Below are positions 1 to 10,758 of a stretch of 64,000 nt of DNA, in pieces. Below the pieces are notes generated by a model. The model did not search any database, was not told the DNA's origin, and saw only the letters and a program-made list of their open reading frames with translations. The DNA is from an uncultured Mollicutes bacterium. Its GTDB lineage: Bacteria; Bacillota_I; Bacilli_A; Acholeplasmatales; Anaeroplasmataceae. The DNA lies in contig CAMELE010000005.1 in the NCBI GenBank assembly GCA_945923475.1, positions 1-64,000 of the forward strand. Direction: 5' to 3'. Every line of letters begins with the position of its first letter. Within the stretch, counting starts at the first letter, position 1. Both the position numbers and the translations under genes were made by a program.

Positions 1-5
1 TCTCA

Positions 6-50
6 CCTGCATAGCAGGCGGTTTTTATGTGAGGCATTCGCCTAACATAA
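6..50 (+). terminator. Left-edge hairpins, probable + strand terminator
   Basis: A CCTGC-ATA-GCAGG stem at 6-18 is followed by CGGTTTTT, the form of a rho-independent terminator for a + strand gene left of the window. It is followed at 25-50 by a second hairpin (TTATGT.AGGC with loop ATTC) that has no T-run of its own. The gene it would serve lies outside the window. Confidence 0.5.
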
Positions 51-79
51 TAAAAGGTATGATTATATTCAATCATACC
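47..79 (-). terminator. rpoC terminator
   Basis: On the minus strand a 9-bp stem (GGTATGATT / AATCATACC, 56-79) is followed by TTTTATTATG. It lies 12 bases past the rpoC stop codon, so it ends the rpoBC transcript. Confidence 0.75.
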
Positions 80-91
80 AATTTATTTATT

Positions 92-3000
92 TTAGATGTT
101 TTCTGTTTCTTCTTCAGAATCAAAATCTTCTTCAGATTCTAAATTATTGTCTAATTCAACATCATCTAATTCGGCTTCATCAATTTCTTGATTAACATCA
201 TTAGTTAAATCATCATCTAAATTTGCATTGTCAGATCCAAGTTCTGCTTCTCCATTTTCGTCTAAATTATCCTCAGGCTCCTCAGGACGATGCTGACATT
301 CAAATGATTTTTCTCTAAGAATACCAGTTCCTGCTGGAATTAAGCCACCGATGATAACATTTTCCTTTAGACCTAACAAGTTGTCCTTCTTACCCTTGAT
401 AGCTGCATCTGTAAGAATACGAGTTGTTTCCTGGAATGAACATGCTGATAGGAATGAATCACAACCAAGTGCAGCCTTTGTAATACCTAAAATTAAAGGC
501 TTTGCAATAGGTAATGAGCCCTTATTTTCAAGAGCCTCCTTACATGCATCTCTAAACTCATTTACAGATACCTCAAGACCAGGAAGTAAGTGTGTACTAC
601 CTTCTTGAACAACAGATAGCTTACGCATCATTTGGTGAACGATAATTTCAATATGCTTATCGGCAATTTCAACACCTTGAGAACGATAAACCTTTTGAAC
701 CTCTTCAATAATATACTTTTGAGTAGTATATGCATCAGTAATACGTAATAGCTCTTTTGGATGAATAGAACCCTTCATTAGTTTTTGACCACGGCTTACA
801 TGGTCACCCTTCTTAACGATAAGTTCTGCTGTAGCTTCAACAGTATAGTTTTGAATCTTTGACTCATCCTCTGGATCTGTATCATCAATAATTGAAATAA
901 CAACTCCAGCTTTAGTCTTTTGAATATCTTTAACAACACCATTGATTTCAGATAAAGTAGCTTTTCCCTTTGGCTTACGTGCCTCAAATAATTCTTGGAC
1001 ACGAGGAAGACCTTGAGTAATATCTCCACCAGAAGCAACTCCACCATTGTGGAAGGTTCTCATGGTTAACTGTGTACCTGGTTCACCAATTGATTGAGCA
1101 GCAATTGTACCAACAGCCTCTCCAACCTCAACAATTTCATTTGTTGCAAGGTTACGTCCATAACACTTCATACAAACACCTGTCTTGGCATTACATGTTA
1201 AATTTGTACGAACAAATGCTGTCTTGATACCAGCTTCAGCAATCTTTGCGCCTAATGCTTCATCAATAAATTCGTTACGATGAGCAATTATTTCACCAGA
1301 ATTTTCATCAATAATATCCTTTGCAAGATATCTACCAATCAAACGGTCTGCTAATGATAATACAACCTTTCCTTCCTCAGAAACGATATCCTCCATCTTG
1401 AAGCCCTTTTCAGTTCCACAATCCTCAGATGTTACAATAATATCCTGTGAAACGTCTACAAGACGACGAGTTAGGTATCCTGATTCAGCTGTCTTTAACG
1501 CAGTATCGGTAGATCCCTTACGAGAACCGTGTGATGAAATAAAGAATTCTGATACATTTAATCCTTGGAAGAAGTTTGCCTTTACTGGAACTTCGATTGC
1601 TTGACCATTAGTGTTAGCCATTAGTCCACGCATACCAGCTAATTGGGCAAAGTTAGACTTAGAACCACGTGATCCTGAGTCAGCCATCATGAAGATAGGG
1701 TTATCCTTCTTCTTTTTTAGGTTTTCCCATAGACCTGATTCAATACTATCACGAGTCTTACCCCAAACAGAACATACCTTTTGATAACGTTCTTTTTCTG
1801 TTAAAAGACCCATATCACACATTTCATGGATTTGGTCAACCTTAGCTTCTGCAGCCTTGATTTCCTCATCCTTACGGTCATATACTTCAATATCAGCGAT
1901 AGAAATTGAAATACCAGAAATTGTAGAGTATTTAAATCCTTGATCTTTTAAACGGTCAAGCATAATTGATGTTTCTGTTGTTTTGAAACGATCAAATACT
2001 TCCGCAATAATCATAGATAAAGTTTTCTTAATGAAAGGAGCAGTCTCAGGACGTGCAAGCATTTCCTCAACTGTATTTTTCTTAATATCTAAGAAGTAAC
2101 AATCTGGAAGTTCGTTTTGTAGATTGTACTTTGTAGGTTCGTTAATATAAGGGAACTCATCAGGTAAAATTGTATTGAAAATCATCTTACCTACTGTAGT
2201 TAATAGATATTTTCCAGTTAAATCCTTACCTGCAAATTTTTGAGCAGGGTATGATTTTGGATCAACAAATACACGTGTATGAAGAGTAATTTCATTATTC
2301 TTATAAGCAATGTATGCTTCTTCAAAATCACGATAGAAATGTCCTTCATTCTTCTCACCAGCACGTTCAAGTGATAGATAGTAGTTTCCTAGAATCATAT
2401 CCTGTGAAGGAGTAACGACTGGCTTACCATCCTTAGGGTTAAGGATATTGTTAGAAGCTATCATCAATAATCTAGCTTCAGCTTGAGCCTCTTGTGACAA
2501 AGGAACGTGAACAGCCATTTGGTCACCATCGAAGTCGGCGTTGAATGCTGTACATACAAGTGGGTGAAGACGAATAGCCTTTCCTTCAATTAAGATTGGC
2601 TCGAATGCTTGAATACCAAGTCTGTGTAAAGTTGGTGCACGGTTAAGTAAAATTGGGTGCTCACGAATTACACTTTCAAGAATTGGCCATACAACGTCAT
2701 CTTGACGCTCGCATAGACGTTTTGCAGCTCCAATAGCATAACCTTTTTCAGTTAACTGACGAATAACGAATGGCTTAAATAATGTTAAAGCCATTTCTTT
2801 AGGAAGACCGCATTGGTACATCTTAAGATTTGGACCAACGACGATAACTGAACGTCCTGAATAGTCGACACGTTTTCCTAGTAGGTTTTGACGGAAGCGT
2901 CCTTGCTTACCACGAAGTAAGTCAGATAAGCTCTTAAGATGATGATTCTTCTCAACAGCAGCCTTCTTACCACGCTTAGAGTTATCTATTAAAGCGTCTA

Positions 3001-3874
3001 CTGCTTCTTGAAGCATACGCTTTTCATTTTTAACAATTAAGTGAGGAGCATTTTGCTCATATTGTCTTTTTAAACGGTTATTACGGTTTAAAATACGACG
3101 GTATAAATCATTTAAATCTGTAGTTGCAAATCTACCACCATCTAATTGTACCATTGGACGTAAATCAGGTGGAATAACTGGAAGTACCTCAAGTACCATC
3201 CATTCTGGCTTATTGTCAGAATTATTAAATGATTCTACAACCTCAAGACGCTTAATAATTCGATCACGTTTTTGCTTTGTAGAAGCGCTTCTAAGTTTCT
3301 TACGTAGCACCTCAACCTCGTGAACTAAATCAAGCTCTTGAAGAAGCTTCTTAACAGCTTCAGCACCTGTTAATGCTTCAAATTGCTTAGGATATCTTTC
3401 AGTATAATCTGAATATTCACCCTCTGTAAGAATTTGCTTCTTAACTAATCCAGGTACATGACCAGGATTAATTACAATATAAGATGCTAAATATACAACC
3501 TCTTCTAGATCCTTAGCCTTTATATCTAATAAAATGGCTAATCTTGAAGGGCTATTTCTTAAAAACCAAGTATGAACTACTGGACTTGCAAGCTTAATGT
3601 GACCCATACGCTCACGACGTACCTTTGATGAAGTAATTTCTACTCCACACTTTTCACATACCTTACCCTTAACATCATTACGCTTTTGCTTACCACAAGA
3701 GCATTGATAATCCTTTGTAGGTCCGAAAATCTTTTCACAGAATAGACCACCAGGTTCAGGCTTTAATGTACGATAGTTAATTGTTTCATGAGTCTTTACT
3801 TCACCATGGCTCCATGAAAGGATTTCCTCTGGAGATGCAAGTCTAATACGCATATATTTATATTTATTACTCAT
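92..3874 (-). CDS. rpoC: DNA-directed RNA polymerase subunit beta'
   Basis: This is the largest core subunit of RNA polymerase, and forms the active site and downstream DNA clamp with beta. The catalytic NADFDGD motif lies near residues 445-452. The N-terminal zinc site is visible as CSCGK...CEKCG near residues 58-78, and a second Cys cluster ([11 protein letters not shown]) lies near residue 890. At 1260 residues it is slightly long for the family because of an acidic tail of about 60 Asp/Glu-rich residues after the conserved C terminus. The start has an excellent AAGGAGGAG site, and the gene begins 14 bases after the rpoB stop, so the two are one operon. Identification is certain. The tail is the only unusual part. 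Confidence 0.98.
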   Translation of the reverse strand: MSNKYKYMRIRLASPEEILSWSHGEVKTHETINYRTLKPEPGGLFCEKIFGPTKDYQCSCGKQKRNDVKGKVCEKCGVEITSSKVRRERMGHIKLASPVVHTWFLRNSPSRLAILLDIKAKDLEEVVYLASYIVINPGHVPGLVKKQILTEGEYSDYTERYPKQFEALTGAEAVKKLLQELDLVHEVEVLRKKLRSASTKQKRDRIIKRLEVVESFNNSDNKPEWMVLEVLPVIPPDLRPMVQLDGGRFATTDLNDLYRRILNRNNRLKRQYEQNAPHLIVKNEKRMLQEAVDALIDNSKRGKKAAVEKNHHLKSLSDLLRGKQGRFRQNLLGKRVDYSGRSVIVVGPNLKMYQCGLPKEMALTLFKPFVIRQLTEKGYAIGAAKRLCERQDDVVWPILESVIREHPILLNRAPTLHRLGIQAFEPILIEGKAIRLHPLVCTAFNADFDGDQMAVHVPLSQEAQAEARLLMIASNNILNPKDGKPVVTPSQDMILGNYYLSLERAGEKNEGHFYRDFEEAYIAYKNNEITLHTRVFVDPKSYPAQKFAGKDLTGKYLLTTVGKMIFNTILPDEFPYINEPTKYNLQNELPDCYFLDIKKNTVEEMLARPETAPFIKKTLSMIIAEVFDRFKTTETSIMLDRLKDQGFKYSTISGISISIADIEVYDRKDEEIKAAEAKVDQIHEMCDMGLLTEKERYQKVCSVWGKTRDSIESGLWENLKKKKDNPIFMMADSGSRGSKSNFAQLAGMRGLMANTNGQAIEVPVKANFFQGLNVSEFFISSHGSRKGSTDTALKTAESGYLTRRLVDVSQDIIVTSEDCGTEKGFKMEDIVSEEGKVVLSLADRLIGRYLAKDIIDENSGEIIAHRNEFIDEALGAKIAEAGIKTAFVRTNLTCNAKTGVCMKCYGRNLATNEIVEVGEAVGTIAAQSIGEPGTQLTMRTFHNGGVASGGDITQGLPRVQELFEARKPKGKATLSEINGVVKDIQKTKAGVVISIIDDTDPEDESKIQNYTVEATAELIVKKGDHVSRGQKLMKGSIHPKELLRITDAYTTQKYIIEEVQKVYRSQGVEIADKHIEIIVHQMMRKLSVVQEGSTHLLPGLEVSVNEFRDACKEALENKGSLPIAKPLILGITKAALGCDSFLSACSFQETTRILTDAAIKGKKDNLLGLKENVIIGGLIPAGTGILREKSFECQHRPEEPEDNLDENGEAELGSDNANLDDDLTNDVNQEIDEAELDDVELDNNLESEEDFDSEEETENI

Positions 3875-3888
3875 ATATTAGCTCCTCC

Positions 3889-6800
3889 TTACATACCAAA
3901 TTTTGAAATGAAGTCATCATCATTTTCATCAACGATTGATTTATTAATTTCATTTGTTCCGTCTTCAGAGATTAACTCTACATGAAGACCTAAAGCTTGA
4001 AGTTCACGACCAAGTACTCTAAATGACTCAGGAATACTTGCATCTGGAATAGGACGTCCATCGACGATTGCATGGAATACCTTATTACGACCAACAAGGT
4101 CATCTGATTTAACTGTTAGCATTTCTTGTAATGTATGAGCTGCACCATAAGCTTCTAGTGCCCAAACTTCCATTTCTCCGAAACGCTGTCCACCATTTTG
4201 GGCTTTACCACCCATTGGCTGTTGAGTAACTAAAGTATAAGGTCCTACTGAACGAGCATGTAGCTTATCATCAACCATGTGGTCAAGCTTAATAAAGTAC
4301 ATAATACCAACATTAACCTTATTCTCAAATGGTTCTCCGCTTCGTCCATCATATAATGTAATCTTTCCATCTGTTGGAACGTCAGCTTCATTCATAATAT
4401 CAAGTAAGTCTTGATATGAAAGTCCATCGAATACTGGAGTTGCGACCTTAACACCAAGCTTCTTTGCAGCTAAACCTAAGTGAAGTTCAAGAACCTGACC
4501 AATGTTCATACGAGATGGAACACCTTGTGGGTTAAGAATGATGTCAAGTGGTTGACCATCAGCAGAGAATGGCATATCCTCTTGTGGTAATACATTTGAG
4601 ATAACACCCTTGTTACCATGACGTCCTGACATCTTATCTCCAACACCAATCTTACGCTTTTGAATGATGTAAACTCTAACAACATCATTTACACCTGGAT
4701 TTAAATCATCTCCATTAGCCTTAGAGAAATGTTGAACTGATTGAACAACACCAGAACCACCGTGAGGAACCTTTAATGAAGTATCACGGCTTTCACGTGA
4801 TTTATCACCGAAGATAGCAAGTAATAATCTTTCCTCAGGATTTGGATCAGTTTGACCCTTAGGAGTAATCTTACCTACAAGAATATCTCCCTCTTTAACT
4901 TCAGTACCAGGGATGATAATACCATTTTCATCTAGATACTTAGTCATTTCCTCTCCAACACCTGGAATATCACGAGTAATTTCTTCTTTACCTAATTTTG
5001 TATCACGTGATTCAATTGTATATTCTTCAATATGAACAGATGTATAAATATCATTTATTACAAGCTGCTCATTCATAATTACGGCATCCTCGTAGTTGTA
5101 ACCTTCCCAAGTCATGAAACCAACACGAACGTTACGACCAAGAGCTAATTCACCATTTTGCATAGATTGACCATCAGCAATTACATCTCCACGGTCAACT
5201 CTTTCACCTGGTTTAACAATAGGACGTTGCCAAATTGTTGTAGAAGAGTTTGAACGTAGGAATTGATACATCTTATATGTATGTAGATTTCCATCATCTT
5301 CACGAACAACAATCTTTTTAGCATCAACATATTCAACAATACCACCCATTGTAGCAACACATGCTGAACCAGAATCCTTAGCAGCATAATATTCCATACC
5401 AGTACCAACGATTGGAGCCTCTGGCGCAATAATTGGAACTGCTTGACGTTGCATGTTCGCACCCATTAGTGCACGAGTAGCATCGTCGTGCTCAAGGAAT
5501 GGAATACAAGATGCAGCAACTGAAACAACCTGCTTAGGTGAAACGTCCATGTAATCTACCTCTTCAGGAGTTACCATTTCAGTTTCTCCATCACGACGTC
5601 CAATTACCTTTTCATCAATAATATGACCTTGATCATCCAATTGTGTAGATGCAGATGCAATAACTACACCATTTTCACGATCAGCTGATAAATACTCAAT
5701 TTCCTCAGAAATATATTTCTTTCCATCATCGCCAACCTTAGCAACTAAATATGGAGTCTCAATGAATCCGAATTCATTTACCTTTGCATATGTTGCAAGA
5801 GATGTGATAAGACCACATGATGGACCTTCTGGTGTCTCAATAGGACACATTCTACCATAGTGTGAATTGTGAACGTCACGCACTTCTACACCGGCACGAT
5901 CACGAGCGATACCACCAGTACCTAATGCGGATACACGACGCTTTTGTGTAATTTCTGCAAGAGGATTAATTTGATCCATGAATTGTGATAATTGAGATGA
6001 ACCAAAGAACTCCTTAAGTGCGGAGGTTAATGGTTTAAAATTAACTAGATTTTCAGGACGTGCTTCATTAATATCAACTGTTGACATACGTTCAACAATA
6101 TTCTTTTCAAGATGTGCAAAGCCAATTCTGAATTGGTTCTTTAATAATTCACCGATTAAACGTAGACGACGGTTTCCTAAATGGTCAATATCATCTAAGT
6201 GACCAACGCCATCATATAGGTTGAAATAATAACCTGTTGCAGCTAAAATATCAGATAATGTAATATGTAATGAAGTTTCTCTTTGATCATTACCAATGAT
6301 TTTAACGTTACTAGTCTTATCTCCGATTGTAACCTTTACATCTAGGATTTCACATACTGGATCATCCTCACCAAGAGTTCTACCTAAATCTACAACCTGA
6401 CGGAAAGCATCACGGCCCTTCTTCAAGGCTTCAAGTACTTCACCCTCAATAATTGCACCCTTCTTAGCAATAACGTCGCCCTTAGAGTATGCAAATTCAC
6501 CAGTTACATCATCAAAAATATCATCAGAAGCTACAACGTCTTTTGCAAGGACATAGCCCTTAGCACGCTCAAGAACGTCAAGCTTTATATTATATTTATA
6601 ACGTCCAACCTTTTGAAGATCATAACGACGGTCTTCAAATAGTCTTGTTGCAATGAAGTTACGAGCTCCATCAACTGGAACCTTTTCACCTTGACGTAAT
6701 TTAGCATATACCTCAATAGCCGCATCTTCGCTATTTGTAGATGTATCCTTCTCAAATGTGGCTGTCATATATGGAGATTCACCATATAAATCAGTGATTT

Positions 6801-7422
6801 GCTTATTACTAGATAAACCAAATGCTCTTAAAAGAGTAGTAATAGGGATTTTCTTAGAACGGTCTAATTTACCATACCAAACATCTCTAGATCCAGTTTC
6901 ATATTCAATCCAAGCACCACGAGTAGGGATTACCTGTCCTGTATATTTAATCTGGCCACTCTTTTTATCGATTTCGTTAGCATAATATACACCTGCAGAA
7001 CGAACAATTTGGGAAATAACAACACGTTCAGCACCATTAATAATAAAAGTACCAACTGGAGTCATGTATGGAACTTCTCCCATAAATAACTCTTTTTCAA
7101 ATTGTTCACCAGTTGCGTTATTATTCAAACGAACCTTAACCTTTAAAGGACGTGCATAATTGATGTCACGTAGCTTGCAATCTACGACATCAAATTTTGG
7201 ATCCTCAAAACGGAAATCTCCGAAATATAATTCAAGATTATTTCCATCAAAAGATCTTATTGGAGATACATCTTCAAATAATTCTTTCAATCCTTCTGTT
7301 ACGAACCAATCAAAAGACTTTGTTTGAATCTCAATTAGATTAGGAAGCGCAACATCTGTACGAACCTTTGAGTAATTTCTTCTTACAGATTTCTTTCCAT
7401 AGTTTACGTTTTTGTAACTCAT
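3889..7422 (-). CDS. rpoB: DNA-directed RNA polymerase subunit beta
   Basis: This is the second core catalytic subunit of RNA polymerase. The conserved Rif region ([13 protein letters not shown]...) and the [13 protein letters not shown] block are present. I place the start at ATG 7422 (MSYKNVNYG), 1177 residues. A GTG three codons upstream at 7431 lies inside the AAGGGG ribosome binding site and is an unlikely start. The Rif cluster reads [13 protein letters not shown], with Gln at about residue 493 where E. coli has His526, plus Ile for Asn518 and Ala for Ser522. The gene has its own strong promoter in the end of rsmC and is followed directly by rpoC. Confidence 0.98.
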   Translation of the reverse strand: MSYKNVNYGKKSVRRNYSKVRTDVALPNLIEIQTKSFDWFVTEGLKELFEDVSPIRSFDGNNLELYFGDFRFEDPKFDVVDCKLRDINYARPLKVKVRLNNNATGEQFEKELFMGEVPYMTPVGTFIINGAERVVISQIVRSAGVYYANEIDKKSGQIKYTGQVIPTRGAWIEYETGSRDVWYGKLDRSKKIPITTLLRAFGLSSNKQITDLYGESPYMTATFEKDTSTNSEDAAIEVYAKLRQGEKVPVDGARNFIATRLFEDRRYDLQKVGRYKYNIKLDVLERAKGYVLAKDVVASDDIFDDVTGEFAYSKGDVIAKKGAIIEGEVLEALKKGRDAFRQVVDLGRTLGEDDPVCEILDVKVTIGDKTSNVKIIGNDQRETSLHITLSDILAATGYYFNLYDGVGHLDDIDHLGNRRLRLIGELLKNQFRIGFAHLEKNIVERMSTVDINEARPENLVNFKPLTSALKEFFGSSQLSQFMDQINPLAEITQKRRVSALGTGGIARDRAGVEVRDVHNSHYGRMCPIETPEGPSCGLITSLATYAKVNEFGFIETPYLVAKVGDDGKKYISEEIEYLSADRENGVVIASASTQLDDQGHIIDEKVIGRRDGETEMVTPEEVDYMDVSPKQVVSVAASCIPFLEHDDATRALMGANMQRQAVPIIAPEAPIVGTGMEYYAAKDSGSACVATMGGIVEYVDAKKIVVREDDGNLHTYKMYQFLRSNSSTTIWQRPIVKPGERVDRGDVIADGQSMQNGELALGRNVRVGFMTWEGYNYEDAVIMNEQLVINDIYTSVHIEEYTIESRDTKLGKEEITRDIPGVGEEMTKYLDENGIIIPGTEVKEGDILVGKITPKGQTDPNPEERLLLAIFGDKSRESRDTSLKVPHGGSGVVQSVQHFSKANGDDLNPGVNDVVRVYIIQKRKIGVGDKMSGRHGNKGVISNVLPQEDMPFSADGQPLDIILNPQGVPSRMNIGQVLELHLGLAAKKLGVKVATPVFDGLSYQDLLDIMNEADVPTDGKITLYDGRSGEPFENKVNVGIMYFIKLDHMVDDKLHARSVGPYTLVTQQPMGGKAQNGGQRFGEMEVWALEAYGAAHTLQEMLTVKSDDLVGRNKVFHAIVDGRPIPDASIPESFRVLGRELQALGLHVELISEDGTNEINKSIVDENDDDFISKFGM

Positions 7423-7491
7423 TAAAGTCACCCCTTGTGTATTTATTTTTGCAAAAATTTAAGCACAAAACGCTATTATAAGCATTTTAAC

Positions 7492-7520
7492 ATTATAAGG
7501 TGTTTTTGTCTATTTGTCAA
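7492..7520 (-). promoter_or_regulatory. Sigma-A promoter for rpoBC
   Basis: On the minus strand, TTGACA (7515-7520) and TATAAT (7492-7497) are separated by exactly 17 bases, a perfect consensus. The -35 box overlaps the last codons of the upstream rsmC gene, so rpoBC can be transcribed apart from rplJL-rsmC. Confidence 0.9.
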
Positions 7521-8130
7521 TACCTTTCCAGGTAGATTTTAATATAAAATAACCTTTTTCCTTTAAAACTACCTCACAGTTGCCAAATATTGACTCCAAG
7601 TGAGTCATTGTTGATGGAGCGCCTTGTTTCTTCTGAATAACAACCCAAAGCTCCCCATTTTCATTTAAATGCTTAATTGCACCGTCATATATTTCATATA
7701 TAACTTTTTTGCCAGCCCTTATTGGAGGGTTGGTTAAAATGTAATCATATTTTTCATTTTCTAAAACATTTTGATAGATATTACTTTTGAAAACGTTGAC
7801 ATTTTGTGCTTTATTTTGTTCAATATTTTTCTTTGCAAGAGACACAGCTCTTTCGTTAATATCTATCATTGTGACATCTAAATTTGAATATAAAATTCCA
7901 AGAGTAATACCAATTGGACCATATCCACAGCCTACATCTAATAGTTTCTTACCATTTTCATTTGGACTAAATGCTTGTAGCAAGGTATATGAACCAAAAT
8001 CAATGTATTTTTTTGAAAAAACACCACTATCAGATGTATATTTAAATTTATGTTCTTTAAAATAAAATGTATATGTTGTAGGATCACTTTTTAAATTTTC
8101 CTGTGTTTCGCTATAGTAATGATTTGTCAT
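7510..8130 (-). CDS. rsmC: Class I methyltransferase, RsmC/YbxB type
   Basis: This is a SAM-dependent methyltransferase of the RsmC family (16S rRNA guanine N2 methylation in E. coli). The SAM-binding loop DVGCGYGP lies at residues 65-72, the acidic MIDINERA strand follows, and the catalytic NPPI motif is at 134-137. At 206 residues it is the single-domain form, as in B. subtilis YbxB, which holds the same place between rplL and rpoB. The exact target base in this organism is inferred. The 3' end also carries the -35 box of the rpoB promoter. Confidence 0.85.
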   Translation of the reverse strand: MTNHYYSETQENLKSDPTTYTFYFKEHKFKYTSDSGVFSKKYIDFGSYTLLQAFSPNENGKKLLDVGCGYGPIGITLGILYSNLDVTMIDINERAVSLAKKNIEQNKAQNVNVFKSNIYQNVLENEKYDYILTNPPIRAGKKVIYEIYDGAIKHLNENGELWVVIQKKQGAPSTMTHLESIFGNCEVVLKEKGYFILKSTWKGIDK

Positions 8131-8157
8131 CTTCTATATTCCTTTAAAATAAACTAA

Positions 8158-8192
8158 AACCCGAGCTCATAATTTTAAACTCGGGTTATAAT
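8158..8192 (-). terminator. Attenuator-like hairpin after rplL
   Basis: An 8-bp GC-rich stem (AACCCGAG / CTCGGGTT, 8158-8187) follows the rplL stop on the minus strand and is succeeded by TTAGTTTATTTT. The interrupted T-run suggests a leaky terminator that lowers transcription from rplJL into rsmC-rpoBC. Confidence 0.65.
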
Positions 8193-8207
8193 TTTGTCTT
8201 TTAATTA

Positions 8208-8579
8208 TTACTTAATTTCAACAGCAGCACCAGCAGCTTCTAACTTAGCCTTAAGATCTTCAGCTTCAGCCTTTGATACCTTTTCTTTTACAGCCTTAGG
8301 AGCGCCTTCAACGATTGCCTTAGCTTCCATTAGTCCAAGACCAGTGATTTCCTTAACAACCTTGATAACAGCGATCTTTTGAGCACCTGCATTAGCAAGT
8401 ATAACGTCGAACTCAGTTTGTTCAGCAGCAGCAGCTGGACCAGCAGCAGCAGGAGCAGCAGCAACTGCAGTTGGGTCGATACCGAATTCTTCCTTCATAG
8501 CGTCTACTAATTCTTTGATTTCAAGAATAGTCATTTCTTTTAATGATTCAATAAATGTAACTTTGTCTAACTTAGCCAT
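8208..8579 (-). CDS. rplL: 50S ribosomal protein L7/L12
   Basis: This is the acidic stalk protein that recruits translation GTPases. At 123 residues it has the normal length: an N-terminal dimerisation helix (to about residue 35), an Ala-rich hinge ([15 protein letters not shown]), and a C-terminal domain ending [12 protein letters not shown]. It lies 43 bases after rplJ with a good GGAGG site, and shares the L10-controlled transcript. Confidence 0.97.
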   Translation of the reverse strand: MAKLDKVTFIESLKEMTILEIKELVDAMKEEFGIDPTAVAAAPAAAGPAAAAEQTEFDVILANAGAQKIAVIKVVKEITGLGLMEAKAIVEGAPKAVKEKVSKAEAEDLKAKLEAAGAAVEIK

Positions 8580-8622
8580 TTTAATTTTCCTCCGTATTAT
8601 AATTTATATTTTTTTTGTTTAA

Positions 8623-9117
8623 TTAGGCTTCTTCTTTTTCTGTTAACATGTTAAGACCAATTGATAATTGAGTTAATGTTCCTAACATACCAGCAGCAAG
8701 TTGAGTTAATAATGTTTCGTATGATGGTAATGTTGATAAAATCTCTAATTGATCATATCCCATTTCCTTACCAGCTACAACACCACTAGCAACTTTAACT
8801 TGAGTATTTTCTTTTGCGAAATTGAATAATTCCTTAGCAGGAGCTACTTCATCATCATATGAGAAGCAAATAGCCTTAGGTCCTACTAATGATTCAGCAA
8901 AAGCAGGATATCCAGCTTCTGTTGCAGCACGACGGCTGATATTATTCTTAATAACGCAGATTTCGCAACCACTCTTTAATAGATTACGTCTCAATTGCAT
9001 AAATGAAGCAACTGTTAATCCTTGATAATCAAATGCAATAATTGTCTTTGCCTTATTGATTTTTTCTAAAGTTTGATTAACGGCTTCTTGCTTTTGAAGA
9101 ATAACTTCTTTTGCCAT
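8623..9117 (-). CDS. rplJ: 50S ribosomal protein L10
   Basis: L10 is the stalk base protein that binds 23S rRNA and anchors L7/L12 dimers. I set the start at ATG 9117 (MAKEVILQKQ), 164 residues, because a good GGAGG site lies just before it. A longer frame that opens at 9144 would place its first codons inside the leader. The Gly/Leu-rich C terminus ending LTEKEEA is the usual L7/L12 docking helix. The long untranslated leader upstream is the expected site of autoregulation. Confidence 0.95.
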   Translation of the reverse strand: MAKEVILQKQEAVNQTLEKINKAKTIIAFDYQGLTVASFMQLRRNLLKSGCEICVIKNNISRRAATEAGYPAFAESLVGPKAICFSYDDEVAPAKELFNFAKENTQVKVASGVVAGKEMGYDQLEILSTLPSYETLLTQLAAGMLGTLTQLSIGLNMLTEKEEA

Positions 9118-9286
9118 AGTATTTACCTCCGTTAAAATTTTCATAATAATTAAAAGTCTCTTCTACAGGCATAGAAAAGACTTATATTTCTTTTGCTATA
9201 CCTCGGTAGAAATTAAGTGCCAAATGCACGCCTACTTTCTTCGGCATATATTTGATTTTTATCTAAATAATACTTATTAAATATTA
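9118..9286 (-). ncRNA. L10 leader with attenuator hairpin
   Basis: A 169-base non-coding stretch separates rplA from rplJ. It contains a 12-bp hairpin at 9154-9183 (AAGTCTTTTCTA / TAGAAGAGACTT) followed by TTTAATTATT, and an upstream structured part with the CCGAGGTATAGC segment seen in Firmicutes L10 leaders. Binding of L10(L12)4 in such leaders controls rplJL. The match to the Rfam L10 leader is from memory and was not computed. Confidence 0.7.
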
Positions 9287-9976
9287 TTATAGAGCAGTGT
9301 CTTCGTTAACCTTAACACCAGGTCCCATAGTTGTAGAGACAGCGATGTTCTTAACGTATGTACCCTTAACAGTTGTAGGGCGGCTCTTTACTAACACTGA
9401 GTAAACAGCCTTAAAGTTTTCAGCAAGCTTTTCTGCACCGAAAGAAGTCTTACCAATTAAGCATTGAATTTGACCATTTTTATCGCAACGGTATTCAACC
9501 TTACCAGCCTTGATTTCCTTAACAGCATTTGCAACGTTCATTGTTACAGTACCAGTCTTAGGGTTTGGCATTAAACCTTTAGGTCCTAGTACACGTCCAA
9601 GACGTCCAAGTTCACCCATCATGTCTGGTGTAGCAACGATTACATCGAAATCAAACCAACCTTGGTTGATTTTGTTGATATAATCAGAATCACCAACATA
9701 ATCAGCACCTGCAGCAGTTGCTTCTTGAGCCTTAGCACCACGGCAAAGAACTAAAACCTTACGAGTTTTTCCTGTACCATTTGGTAAAACGATAGCTCCA
9801 CGTAGATTTTGTTCAGCCTTACGAGGGTCTAGGTTTAGACGGAATGCAACTTCAACAGTAGCGTCGAACTTAGTTGTAGATGTTTTGATAGCAAGATCTA
9901 ATGCTTCAACTAGATCATACTTCTTTGTAGAATCTACAAGCTTTGCAGCTTCAACGTATTTTTTTCCTCTCTTCAT
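9287..9976 (-). CDS. rplA: 50S ribosomal protein L1
   Basis: L1 forms the mobile L1 stalk that helps release E-site tRNA. It also represses its own operon by binding the mRNA. The 229-residue length and the [17 protein letters not shown] signature near residues 127-143 are typical. An AGGAGG site precedes ATG 9976. A 23S-like L1 binding motif sits directly upstream, and a second one precedes rplK. Confidence 0.97.
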   Translation of the reverse strand: MKRGKKYVEAAKLVDSTKKYDLVEALDLAIKTSTTKFDATVEVAFRLNLDPRKAEQNLRGAIVLPNGTGKTRKVLVLCRGAKAQEATAAGADYVGDSDYINKINQGWFDFDVIVATPDMMGELGRLGRVLGPKGLMPNPKTGTVTMNVANAVKEIKAGKVEYRCDKNGQIQCLIGKTSFGAEKLAENFKAVYSVLVKSRPTTVKGTYVKNIAVSTTMGPGVKVNEDTAL

Positions 9977-9992
9977 ATGTATCCTCCTAAAA

Positions 9993-10020
9993 ATGTGGTA
10001 TAAACGGGATTTCCTCCCAC
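9993..10020 (-). promoter_or_regulatory. L1-type mRNA binding motif before rplA
   Basis: On the minus strand GTGGGAGG, a short hairpin (AAATCCCGTTT), and ATACCACA lie just before the rplA ribosome binding site. The GTGGGAGG...ACCAC pairing resembles the 23S rRNA site of L1, so it is a likely translational repression site. Confidence 0.6.
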
Positions 10021-10052
10021 AAGCTTTTAGATCGTCTTAATAGATCCTAAAC

Positions 10053-10478
10053 TTAGTCTTCAACGACAATTCCCATGTTTCTAGCTGTACCAGCGATAAT
10101 GCGCATAGCAGCCTCAACATCGTTTGCGTTTAAGTCTGGCATCTTCATTTCAGCAATTTCCTTTAATTTTGCTTGAGAAATAGTACCAACTTTTGTAGTC
10201 TTAGCATTTCCAGAACCCTTTTGAATTCCTGCAGCTTTCAATAATAAATCTGAAGCAGGTGGTGTCTTAACGACGAAACTGAATGAACGATCGTCAAATA
10301 CTGAGATTACTACTGGTAAAATGTATCCAATCTTATCCTTAGTTTGCTCATTGAATTGAGTACAGAAACCAGGGATATTTACTCCGGCTTGACCAAGAGC
10401 TGGTCCTACTGGAGGTGCTGGATTTGCCTTACCGGCTTGGATTTGTAACTTTACAACTTTTACAAGTTTCTTAGCCAC
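10053..10478 (-). CDS. rplK: 50S ribosomal protein L11
   Basis: L11 is a GTPase-centre protein and the target region of thiostrepton. I place the start at GTG 10478 ([20 protein letters not shown]), which gives the family-typical 141 residues. An AGGAGG site lies 7 bases upstream. The frame continues upstream to 10556, but that part is the structured leader. Conserved [14 protein letters not shown] is present near residues 22-35. It is the first gene of the rplK-rplA transcript. secE and nusG, the usual upstream neighbours, are not here. Confidence 0.96.
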   Translation of the reverse strand: MAKKLVKVVKLQIQAGKANPAPPVGPALGQAGVNIPGFCTQFNEQTKDKIGYILPVVISVFDDRSFSFVVKTPPASDLLLKAAGIQKGSGNAKTTKVGTISQAKLKEIAEMKMPDLNANDVEAAMRIIAGTARNMGIVVED

Positions 10479-10503
10479 GATAATTCCTCCTAACTTTTTA
10501 AAA

Positions 10504-10540
10504 TGTGGTATATAGTGGACTTTCAATCCTCCCACTATGA
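10504..10540 (-). promoter_or_regulatory. L1-type mRNA binding motif before rplK
   Basis: The rplK leader contains GTGGGAGG, a hairpin (ATTGAAAGTCCACTAT) and ATACCACA, the same layout as the motif before rplA. A further 6-bp hairpin (ACGTGT / ACACGT, 10541-10560) lies next to it, near the transcript start. It is probably the operon-level L1 repression site. Confidence 0.6.
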
Positions 10541-10568
10541 ACGTGTTATTACGCACACGTGCTTATAC

Positions 10569-10597
10569 ATTATAACAATACCTATTGACATTGTCAA
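10569..10597 (-). promoter_or_regulatory. Sigma-A promoter for rplK-rplA
   Basis: On the minus strand, TTGACA (10592-10597) and TATAAT (10569-10574) have a 17-base spacer. The leader to the rplK GTG is about 85 bases and holds the L1 motif. Confidence 0.9.
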
Positions 10598-10758
10598 CAT
10601 TTTTTTAAAAAAATTTTTGTAGTTTTCGGGTAGCTTTGTAAAAACATTCCAGAAATATCCTCATATCTAAATCGGACTAACTTTTTTTATTTATATATCC
10701 TTTTTAAATACATATGTGTTATAATTAGGTTATAAGTATATTATTTGGAGATGATAGT
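10598..10758 (+). promoter_or_regulatory. Divergent region with corA promoter
   Basis: This AT-rich spacer separates the ribosomal operon from corA. A TATAAT at 10729-10734 is the probable -10 box for corA, with no clear -35. A GGAG at about 10747 is the corA ribosome binding site. I see no riboswitch-like structure here. Confidence 0.45.

Noticed and set aside
9118-9286. Possible riboswitch or T-box between rplA and rplJ
   Set aside because: The position and structure fit the known L10 leader. There is no T-box sequence or tRNA-pairing bulge.
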